Positions 25,501 through 34,465 of a stretch of DNA of 64,000 nucleotides are shown here, piece by piece (positions within the stretch are counted from its first letter, which is position 1; every line of letters begins with the position of its first letter). The position numbers and the translations under genes are program-made. A model generated the notes under the pieces. It ran no database searches, was not told the DNA's origin, and saw only the letters and a list, made by a program, of their open reading frames with translations. This DNA comes from Nemopilema nomurai (Eukaryota > Cnidaria > Scyphozoa > Rhizostomeae > Rhizostomatidae). The stretch spans positions 1,978,420-2,042,419 of the forward strand of contig ML133422.1 of the NCBI GenBank assembly GCA_003864495.1, written 5' to 3'.

Positions 25501-28500
25501 ATATTCATGCATAATGATATGCAATTATCCAGTTAGACAGTTAGCCAATAGCACTTAATGGAGAACATTTGATATACGGTGGTAAGTCAAATAAAGAAAC
25601 CTGAAACTAATAAAGGGAGGGTGATTCCCCTCCCTCTTTCCTTTGGTGCAGCTGTGTTGTTTTTGCTAGATTTTTTAGTTTTGTTATCAATGTAAGACAT
25701 GTTTTCCTTTCCTCAGAAATCATTGTGAAGGTCGATAAGAGAGACACTCTGGCAGACCTGAAAGAGCAACTTGCAAAGGATGTTGGTGTTCATCCTGACA
25801 ACTTTAGGGTAAGAATAAATGATCTATATTCATTAAGGAGTATATGCAATGTTTCCACTTTTAGTAGTCAGTAGTATTTGTAGCTTTGAGACACTGAGAA
25901 GCTTATGCTTATCGAGCAGCGTCGTGGTCCTTCCTTTTGATGTGACCACACTTTTACATCATGTCTGCAGATAAACACATGACAATTTACCTTGTTTAGA
26001 CCATGAACATTTCTGTTGTTGATTTTTAGGTATATCGTCTGTATTCAAATAATCAGGAGTTTGAAACAACTAGGCTTAATGAGCAGCTCACGGCATACAC
26101 CGATGAATCTAAAGTTATTATAAGATTAGGGAGAGCTTTAAAGCCTGGGGAAACCAGAATAAAGATTTACTTACTAGAGCCAAGCAAGTTGGAGGTATGT
26201 ATATGTGTTTTTCACCATTAAATTCGACTGATGATTGATGGTTTAGAGATAGGTATTAGAAGGTTGATGTTTTGCTGTTCTTGGAATCTGGAAAAGGCGG
26301 CTTTAGAGATAGAACCAAGTTTTTTTCAAATATATATGGCACTGAGTAGTACATTATATGGCAACATTCAAAATGACAGCATATATTACAATTAATTGGA
26401 AATAGAAGCGGTAGCTAGGACATTAGTTAAACATAGGTATCCTGTCGCTGTGTACGAAGAATGCCGTTACTCTGTTGATGCTTTATCGGCAGTTTCATAG
26501 CATCCGCTACGCCCATTTAACACAGGGCGTTCCAAATGCTATTCCACGCATACATATTATCAGTAGAAGTTGTTCTAGTTAACGTTTCTGGAAGCTTTTC
26601 CCCGTGCGTAGAATCATAAATTTCCAGTCAAACGCGATTCCCCTAATAGATTCCACACTACAATGCCACCTGTGTTTCGCCAATCAAAGCTTTCATTGCC
26701 ACAATATCCGTATCTTTTATAAAGGATTGATTGTTTTGCGAAAAACCGTGCCAATGATACAATACTTCTGGCAATGATACAATACTTTTTTGCACCATTG
26801 ACTTCATAATGACGTTGAGTCAACGTCATTTCGTGACCGCAAGCAATAGAAATCGGTACCGTAATTACAGGAAAATGAGCATGCCTTGCATAGCAAAAAA
26901 TTACGGAAGAGCGTCTCTATATATATGCGTTCCCCTCCATCCACCACATAGTGTATTCAATTCTTCGTACACAAAAACTGAACTTATGTCAATATTTTCT
27001 TGGAACAGTATGTGCTGGAAATAACTTTTTTGAAAGTTAACGTCAGTCATTTGACTTTAACTGTCTTCTTTGCAGAACATAATAACAAACTTGCATGTTT
27101 CTTTCTGGTTTTAACAAAAACTGCAATAACTGTTGTTTCTGGATGATTGCTGAAATTTTATGTCTTGCCACTCAATGCATGCATATACTAGGCCAATCTT
27201 GCACCTCAAGCTTGATTAGAATACTTTTTGTAGCATATAAGGTTCCTGATGGAAGCTGTTGTATCCAACGGAGAAACTGTAAGGAATTTAAAGACTGGAG
27301 TTGTAAAGGAGTTAAAGAATAGTTTTGATATCCAAACATCAAGCAATTGGTATGTCACTTAAAATTTCTTTACATATTTTTTGTATTTTATCTATTCTGG
27401 GAAAAAATCCAAGTGCTAGATCAGAGCATTGCTTTTTATCTGATCTGCCAGTTATAGGATTTTTTCATTGCTCTGATTTTGTACATTTTCTCCTCTCTGT
27501 ATTATGCTATTTTTGCTAGATTTTCGCTTTGCAAATCCGTTTTATGGTGTTGTGGTTTCAAAAGAGTTGTCAAAATTACACCTCAAGTAATTTTGGTTGC
27601 TTGATAACAGAAAGTTGTAAAAACCTGCTGTATTGTTGTATTCTGTGACCAACACAGGGGGTGGGGGAAACACATTCCCAATCCAAAGAATCGCCAAGGA
27701 AAGCCTTCTTTATCTTTCCCTGCAAATCCAAGCCTTAAATGATGATGATAACGATTAGGTTTTCTGATGACATTTTTGGCAGGCTTGAGAACAATATTGT
27801 TTTCTTAGGAATGATGGCAAGAAATGCATTGTCTTTTCACGCCCTTTCCTTTCATTTTCCCTTCAAACCCCCTCTGCCACTGCTATTTTGAAATGCTTCA
27901 AATTACAGTGCTGTTTGTTTCAGCATTCGACTGCGGAAGAAGTCATGGAAAAGTCCCAGTACCATTTATAATGATGACAGTGAATTTGAAAAGGACATAA
28001 AACTTGTAGTGAATGCAGAACTTTTTGTTGAGGTCATTGATGGTATGTATCAACATGTAATTTTCTATCAAAACTATTAATGGCTTGAACATCTCCCATT
28101 GTCGTATTTTATAAATTCAACCTCTTCTACTATCTGCTGCTCTACTTAAATTTTTCCCTTCCAAGCTACCACCTTGAACCATTGTCTAGATTTGTATGTA
28201 AGATGGGTAGTGCTGCTAATCAGGTGGAAATTTTAAATTGACAACATAGATTTTCAAAACTTAGCTAGATTGATTAAAATATTGTGGTAGGAAAGAGACA
28301 GAAAAACTTATTTGATGTTTCAAATCTGAATTTCTTTCTAACATAGGGAAATAGGCCAAATTGCATATAAGTAATATGGCCGGGTTTTAGGTGCTATAAG
28401 TGAATGAAGATATCAAAGTTTCTGACTTTCTTTCAGAGAGGCTGCAGAAAACATCTTCAAACCTTCTAAGTATCTACACAAGGAGATGGCTGCCATCAAA

Positions 28501-29962
28501 GTATATTATAGAACCATTTCAAGAAATTCTGTTGGAGGGAAACTCAATGAAATGCCTAAAAGAAAAGGTAAGGTCCAAGGGTTATTATTTATTTTTAGGA
28601 AGTTATTAGAATTTAACAATATTTATAAGGTTTATAGGAAGAAAAAGTAGGAATGTGGGGGCTAGTAGCCTACTGTTGTTCATCTTAGAATCAAATAATC
28701 AATTCTCAATTATAATTTATAAATCTCGATTTCATCTTTTGTTTTTGCAAGTTAACAGCTGTTGCTACCAGTTTTTCAATTCTTTATATTTGTTTTCTTT
28801 TTATTTGCAGTCTTACCCTAAATGAATCTTTCTACAAATGAAACTATTTTTTCATCTTTGATCCTTTAATTTTTGGTCCATTAAAAATTTTCTTCACTTT
28901 AGCTCTCAGAAATCAGCGGACTACCTGAAAATGACATTGAAATAGCTAAGGTATATTGCACTTTGATTTTTGTTTTACTAACCACAAAGGCAATCTTTAT
29001 CTTTATCAAATGCTGTTATCTGTTCCAACCTAGTTGCTTAATTGCTTCTTTCTGTTTCTTACATGCTAAGAGACTACTTGATATTATGTTTCATATCACC
29101 TTTAGAATTATTGATGCCTTGCTTTTTTGTATGTGAAGCTGCAAAATTCAGTATATAAAAAGCTGCAAAATTGATGCATGTCTCTCTTGAATCTTTTTAG
29201 GGCAAAGGATATTTCCCCTACCTCTCATCTGTATTTGATATTGAGCAAGAACTGGACTGGGATCCTGCAATTTTGATATTGAATGAGTATCCAGTGGCTA
29301 TAACAGATGATGGATTCGTCATTTACTACAAGTAATTATTAGATGTCAAAAGTGTTCTTCGCTGCATTTGCAAAATCTATATGATGCTTAACTATTTTGA
29401 CTTGTTATACCTAATACTCAAAGGAGTTCACAACTTTAATGACATTTTTATCATTCACTAAGGAAGTTCTGAAAATTTTTGCATTTTTCCTCCAGGGATA
29501 AAAATGAGAAGTTAGGTGAGCTGACAGATGAGGAGAAGAAAGAAATAAAGGAGAAGGAAAGAAAAAGGTAGGATGTATTACAGGCTTGAGGCATAGAAAG
29601 TGTTGACACCAATTTCTCACTAGGTTAACAATGACAGGGCTTAAAAAAGTCAGACAAGAGGAACCTTTATTTCTCATAAATATAGGCTAGCAACAAGTGG
29701 AAAATGTTTCTTCCCAACCACCTCATAGACTGACACATAGGCAAATTTGTAATCATTTCCATATATTGTTATCATTTCATTTCATTGTTTAGCTTCCATT
29801 TCGTTCCAAAATAGCCTAATACATTTAACTTATTGCTTTTCAGTATATCTAAATTTGACTATTGAATTTGACATTTTCTTTCCTAGCCTTCCACGGAGTA
29901 GTACAACATCATCATATACACGAAAGGAAAAGGCGTTAAAAATCTATACAAATAGAAATTAG
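13599..29962 (+). CDS. USP47: Ubiquitin carboxyl-terminal hydrolase 47 (apparent frameshift in exon 3)
   Basis: Cysteine deubiquitinase; human USP47 deubiquitinates DNA polymerase beta. Thirty-two exons: 13599-14009, 14785-14878, 15218-15304, 15865-15943, 16184-16250, 16445-16524, 17180-17239, 17545-17634, 18424-18477, 18594-18635, 18958-19055, 19179-19239, 19797-19934, 20356-20435, 21152-21203, 21324-21403, 21598-21760, 22259-22363, 22787-22885, 23305-23413, 24219-24334, 24600-24719, 25275-25419, 25717-25808, 26030-26194, 27234-27349, 27924-28042, 28437-28567, 28903-28950, 29201-29331, 29496-29567, 29887-29962. Visible: Cys box [12 protein letters not shown] (Cys codon 15250-15252), [18 protein letters not shown], zinc-binding pairs CLKC and CEKC, His box [20 protein letters not shown], then ubiquitin-like repeats. 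Length would be about 1129 aa (human 1375); the acidic segment before the later ubiquitin-like repeats is absent. Exon lengths sum to 3380, not a multiple of 3: exon 3 appears to lack 10 bases near 15277-15281, and as written the frame stops early in exon 4. Confidence 0.93.
17721..18050 (+). repeat. 78-bp tandem repeat in a USP47 intron, alternating A/B subtypes
   Basis: The motif beginning GATCTCATGATTAGCT recurs at 17721, 17799, 17877, 17955 and 18033, an exact 78-bp period giving four full copies and a partial fifth. Copies 1 and 3 carry CTGGCTG with CTCTCTGGTTTGCTAG. Copies 2 and 4 carry CTAGCTG with CTTCCTGGTTTGCCAG. The order is therefore A-B-A-B, a 156-bp higher-order unit. It lies between exons 8 and 9. 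Confidence 0.9.
20461..20520 (+). repeat. ATC-type microsatellite in a USP47 intron
   Basis: A run of degenerate trinucleotides (ATAATCATCATCATAATCAC and similar) lies just after exon 14. It is simple sequence with no coding role. Confidence 0.7.
20701..21028. mobile_element. MITE-like element with 19-bp terminal inverted repeats
   Basis: The left end TACCGTAAATCCTCGAATT (20701-20719) is a perfect inverted copy of the right end (21010-21028). Inside both ends are C- and G-rich runs, and the roughly 290-bp interior is AT-rich with no transposase frame. The outermost TA on each side could be a target-site duplication around a CCGTAAAT end, as in Tc1/mariner-type insertions. It sits in the USP47 intron between exons 14 and 15. 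Superfamily assignment is inference. Confidence 0.75.
25873..25945 (+). mobile_element. Fragment of a SINE-like repeat (3' part)
   Basis: The segment containing GACACTGAGAAGCTTATGCT (about 25889-25908) closely matches the tail of the tRNA-headed element at 38771-38945, which reads GACACTGAGAAGGTTATGCT. Both are preceded by GTAGTTTT-like sequence and followed by a similar GA/CG-rich stretch. I see no tRNA-like head here, so this is a truncated or diverged copy in a USP47 intron. Confidence 0.5.
26449..26973. mobile_element. Possible foldback element with 14-bp inverted ends and a central palindrome
   Basis: TGTGTACGAAGAAT at 26449-26462 is the exact reverse complement of 26960-26973, and weaker matching continues outward for about 15 bases. 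Inside is a perfect palindrome at 26808-26830 with 11-base arms AATGACGTTGA around a single base; its centre reads TGAGTCA. A short direct duplication (CAATGATACAATACTT) lies at about 26750-26790. No coding sequence is recognisable. It lies in a USP47 intron. Calling it a transposable element is inference. Confidence 0.45.
26808..26830. other. Perfect 23-bp palindrome with AP-1-like core
   Basis: Arms AATGACGTTGA and TCAACGTCATT are exact reverse complements separated by one base. The centre forms TGAGTCA and each arm contains a TGACGT half-site, so the palindrome is a nested bZIP-type sequence. It lies inside a USP47 intron. Confidence 0.7.
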
Positions 29963-30036
29963 TTCAGTGTAAATTTGTATTATCAACTCATGTAAATATA
30001 TGCTTGTAAGGATTCATGGCGTTAGAAAGGCTTTTC

Positions 30037-30042
30037 AATAAA
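30037..30042 (+). terminator. USP47 polyadenylation signal (AATAAA)
   Basis: A canonical AATAAA lies 75 bases downstream of the USP47 stop codon, at a typical spacing for a short 3' UTR. It is the best-supported poly(A) site in the window. Confidence 0.7.
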
Positions 30043-30107
30043 AGCACATGGCCACAGGTAGAAAGATTGTCTCCACCATGTTGCAAGGTTTAAGCAAATT
30101 CTTTAAG

Positions 30108-30225
30108 TCACTAAAGCAATCACTAGATCACTAAAGCAATCACTAGATCACTAAAGCAACCACTAGATCTTTAAAGCAATCACTAGATCACTAAGGCAAT
30201 CACTAGATCACTAAAGCAATACATG
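30108..30225 (+). repeat. 20-bp minisatellite downstream of USP47
   Basis: The unit TCACTAAAGCAATCACTAGA is repeated almost perfectly from 30108 for five copies with a diverged sixth. Single-base variants (CCACTAGA, TCTTTAAAG, AAGGCAAT) mark individual copies. It begins 66 bases after the poly(A) signal. Confidence 0.9.
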
Positions 30226-31271
30226 TTCAAAGTTGACAAATGCATGAAAGCTTGCAAGCTGAACAAATAGTTCAACTAGCAAGTAAAACATGGGATTGGT
30301 ATTAAAAGGAACTCAAAGTAGAAGAACTTAAATACCACACATTTCATATTAGAATCAAACTAAGAAAATACATAAATATAAAAATTGTCTATGAAGATAT
30401 TTTTCAAATTAAATTTGTAAATGTCTCCATAACAAAAATAATCAATACTCTGAATTATGTTTCAGTTGTGTATCAAAAAGATTTCTTCTCTACTTCCAAT
30501 AAAATGTTGCCAAAACTTGAATACCTGTGGTATTCTCTTAGCATAGAAATAATCCATGGTGTTCTATTGCTGCAACATATAGAGCCAATATTTATCTCCA
30601 AATCTAATCAATTCAGCCTTCTGGATAACACATGCCACATTTGTCAGAGGATTTGTGTTCTAGTTTTCTCTTGGACATGGCAAAAGTCATTTTTGTTAGG
30701 AATTTCTATCCCCTTCACCTTGTAACCTTGGTTTGGGCTATTTTTCTGTTACAGAATGTTAAAAGTCCTATCTAACTTTTTGTGTTTCATTCTTTCAGTT
30801 AACATTTTCTTTGTGTTTAGCTTAAGTCCCTCCAAGTAGAATACAAATTTGTATGTTGTTGTTATCAAATTTATGCCAGGACATGATGTCAAAATTTTGT
30901 AGGTAGCTGTTGGGCAGGAAATCATGTCTAACTTTAGTGATAAAAAACTTGTTCTCTAGATTTTTATACTTTTAGATTTTTGGAAATCAAATGAGATATA
31001 TTTGAGAATGGCTAGGATTTGATTTTTGAGTTATTCTCTATTTGGTTTTTCTGACAATGATAATACCTTTAAATAACACAGGAATGTGGAATTAATGTAA
31101 CATTTTCTGTTGTTTTTGAAAAAAGATTCAAGCTGAGGAAATCTTTTTGTAGGTTTCATAGCTGTAACTTAGTTTTAATTTATATCAAATGTTAGAAAAC
31201 TAGTTTTATGCTACGGGTGACGAAAAGTTTAATCCATCACCATTTATGCATGCCCCATTACCAAACCATCA
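30226..31271. other. USP47-MDP1 intergenic region
   Basis: This lies between two converging genes. It is AT-rich and holds only one small open frame (30468-30725, 85 codons), which resembles nothing I know. A TTTAAT at 31228-31233 reads ATTAAA on the minus strand, about 40 bases past the MDP1 stop, and is a candidate MDP1 poly(A) signal. Confidence 0.5.
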
Positions 31272-31811
31272 TTATTTTTTAGTACTCTTCGTGAACTTTT
31301 CTTTAAAAGATCGCAGTGCCTTTTCTAAATACTTTGCACTCAACCCTTCTTCTACCAAAACACACGTAACGCCCAGTTTACTTATATCAACAATATTTCT
31401 GTGTTCATCATCAAAAAATACCATCTCATGATAATCTACGCCACTGTTTTCCCTGAACCTCTCAAAATGTTTCGTCTTTTTCCCAGGGTAAATCTCTTTG
31501 AAGTCAAAATGGTGATCAATTCCTATAAGTCGCATTAAATCCTTTGCAGCTCGTGGTGTTTCAGTCCGTGACGCAGCAGCAATTCGGCATTGAAATTGCT
31601 TCAGGTTATCCAAAATTTCTAGTACACCGGGGTAAAGGTTGATTTCCTTCTTGTAAGCATCAATTATTCGTCCTTGCTTGTCTTTCGCGAAAGGTGGCTG
31701 AACGTGGGTATCCACCCAAAATGGCCACAGAGTGTAATCGAGATCGAAAACAAACAATTTTGGCAAGCCATCAGTCATATACTTTTCGATTACTTTCTTT
31801 TTTTCTCCCAT
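31272..31811 (-). CDS. MDP1: Magnesium-dependent phosphatase 1 (HAD superfamily), intronless
   Basis: A single 179-codon frame. MDP1 is a Mg2+-dependent HAD-family phosphatase able to act on phosphotyrosine and glycated substrates; it is probably cytosolic, and no signal peptide is visible. HAD motif I is FDLDYTLWPFWVDTHV (nucleophile and acid Asp of DLD, residues about 21-25), motif II is AAASRT, and motifs III and IV are covered by KTKHFERF and FFDDEHRNIVDISKLGV. Length matches human MDP1 (176 aa). The second Met (residue 12, MTDGLPKLFVFD) lies closer to the human start, so initiation may be there. The gene opposes USP47 and follows ANKHD1 on the same strand. Human MDP1 has several introns and every neighbour here is split, so the uninterrupted frame is odd and could reflect retroposition. 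Confidence 0.93.
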   Translation of the reverse strand: MGEKKKVIEKYMTDGLPKLFVFDLDYTLWPFWVDTHVQPPFAKDKQGRIIDAYKKEINLYPGVLEILDNLKQFQCRIAAASRTETPRAAKDLMRLIGIDHHFDFKEIYPGKKTKHFERFRENSGVDYHEMVFFDDEHRNIVDISKLGVTCVLVEEGLSAKYLEKALRSFKEKFTKSTKK

Positions 31812-32172
31812 TGCAAGCTGCCTTTACGTTAATATCGTACAAGAAACCAAAGCACAGGGGTACAGTTGTAAATATGTATTTCCTATGGCACTGTGCATGA
31901 GAGGGAGCTGCGAAGGCGTGATATTTGAATGGAAGATGTGGACATGGTGCATATGTTTTTAAGTTCCAATCAAACAGAAAATACGTGCTTTCTTTAAAAT
32001 AATTACAATTTTTAAAGAAATCTACATTTGAAGAGAGGCAAGGGTTTAATGCCCATGTTTTAACTGATTCACTCCGTTATTCATTTGGCAAGAGAAATTT
32101 GTTTCTTAGCTTAACATAGCTTAACAAAATATATGTTTGATAAAACAATAGGAAAAATTCGACCTATTTTGT

Positions 32173-32506
32173 TCAGCTTTGATAAACATTCCCCTGGGCT
32201 CCTTTTGGCCCTTCGAAGAATTTAGCGAATTTTCTACAGCCGAGGCTGCTCCAAATGGAGGCTGCGAGAGGTGTGATTCCGGCGGGAAACACGAACTGCG
32301 ATTTCCCAAGACACTTGACCCCGCACGTGGAGAAAGAAAGTTTGTTAGGCCAAAGCTGCGCTCCTAGGTTTGAAGAAGACAACTTTACACCATGTTCTGA
32401 CGAATCCAACTTCCAAAAAAACCACAGCAACTTGGTAAGTTTCCAACTTAATTGCTTGTCTGAATTACTAGCCAAATGTTTGTCAATGGGCGAAGTTTCT
32501 CAATGA
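32173..32506. other. Higher-GC patch open on both strands, unknown
   Basis: The plus strand carries an 83-codon frame (32255-32506) containing a strong GTAAGT splice-donor match right after the codons HSNL. The minus strand carries a 100-codon frame (32173-32475). Neither peptide resembles a family I can name. It could be a 5' exon of an unseen plus-strand transcript, a repeat-derived fragment or chance. It lies about 360 bases upstream of MDP1. Confidence 0.25.
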
Positions 32507-34465
32507 AGTCGGTTTCTTCTTAAGTTCCTTCAAGATCTTGAATAGGTGCCCGTAGTATTTGTTCAGTTTAACGTTGTTTATATCATTCGAAATACCTATC
32601 TGCGAGTCTTTGCTGCTTCAGAAACCAAAATTATAATAAACAACAACTTTAGTAACAACAATTCTTTGAACAGTCGCTCACACTGCACAACCCCTTTCTC
32701 ATTTCGAGAAAGCACAGACCTTCCATGAGGTTTGAAATTAATGCGATAAATTAATAGTGAATTGCTCTTATTCATAAATTCATAAGGAAAGCCAGATAGA
32801 AAACTGGACATTTAATCGCAACAGTTTTTACAAAAAAATTCACCAATTCGAACAGATTCTTATACATCTTTTGAGGCCTCTAGGATTTTGCTTCTCCGTC
32901 CCTACTTTCTTATAGTATTTAATACATGCATTGTTGCCCAGGCTATTCTTTATTATTTCGTTAAATTTTATCTGAAAGGGCTGCCCATTAGAGCTCATTG
33001 CTAAATATTTTTTGAAGCACAAGGCATTCTAGATGAAATATTTGGAAAGCACTCTCTATGAACAATTACCCATTTATTCTTTAAATGGCCTTGAAATTTG
33101 CATATGTTAAAAGTATTTCCCATTTTTTGAGTTACCAGCGAAAACGGATCAAAGTAGGTTGACGAAATATAGCTTTAAAGAAATATTAGAAATATAGTAT
33201 GAAGAAATATTTACTTTCAAAAAAAGCTTTGACTTTCTGCCTGGCATGAAGCGGCCCAGAGTTTTTTCCAAATATCTTTGCTTTTTCGGATTATCTTTAA
33301 ATCGAGGTTGGATTTTATGTGTGTGATTCCTGTTGTGAGACGTTCTGTTTATTTATTTTCTGTTCTTTTTTTAACAAATTTTAACTTTAAGAACGTAGAT
33401 AGCCAGTGTTACATTTGTGCAACGTGGACTGAAAACATTGTTGATGTTTAGAAAACCCAACAGTAGAACAATCCTTCTGCTGGGAAACCCCTACGAACAT
33501 TTCTGCTTAACTCTAAAGGAATGCTTGTTAGATGTCAGTCCCAAAATGCTTGTAAGTCCCAAAATTTCGGCTTGATAATAAATTTCAGACGTTGCAACAA
33601 GGACGTTGAAAATTGGTTTATGAAAACGATTTCATAAAAGTATGTATACGAATGAGTATACGCAAATATTCTTAGTGTAATCGTGTTCTTAATTGCAACA
33701 ACGGATTACGTTTTCTTGCACCTTTATTTACAAACGGACGTTCTTCGTTCTTCCTAATCAGCTCAGATCTGTGATTTCGACCGAAGCTTTAAGTTCGACA
33801 TCTATAACAATTGTGATTTAAGTACTAGAGGCTCTCTTTTGGAACAGATTCATCAGCATTTTCTCCTTTTGGAAAAATACTTGCTTAGCAAGCTTGCATA
33901 TTTTTTACAAGCTTTTACAAATTTGCCGATTTCTACAGAGCGAAGACAAAGGAATAGATGATTTATAATTTTTTCAACTTATAATAAATTTCGAAAAAAA
34001 CGAGAAAACATTTCAATCGATCAAGTTCATTCCAACAAAGCAAACAAAGCGATCAACTTGCATTTATCGTGACCTGAAACGAGAAAGAAAGGAAATGAAA
34101 AGATTTTCCGTAAAAATGAGACTTAACTAAGTTATATGTAGGATATATATATAAAAACAGTTTGTGGGTTTACATCTGACGTGTGTTGCAATAATAACAT
34201 ATACTACACATGTATTACCCCACAAGTTACTATAATGAGAAAAATTTGAGACACTTTAACATAATTAGATACGAGATTGAGAGTGTAGCATACAAGACAT
34301 ATGATATAATGCGATATAATACAGTAGAATACAATAAAACATACTCATATACAATTATAATTTAATATAATTTTATACAAAACATGATAAAATAAACAAT
34401 ATATATATATACGTAACTAGAATTATACGTAATATCATAATATGAAAAGTTGGCATACCGAGAAG
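32507..34465. other. AT-rich region between MDP1 and ANKHD1
   Basis: I see no gene here. The part from about 34140 to 34440 is very AT-rich, with runs of TATATA and ATAAT. TTTAAT at 34371-34376 reads ATTAAA on the minus strand about 90 bases past the ANKHD1 stop and may be its poly(A) signal. Confidence 0.5.
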
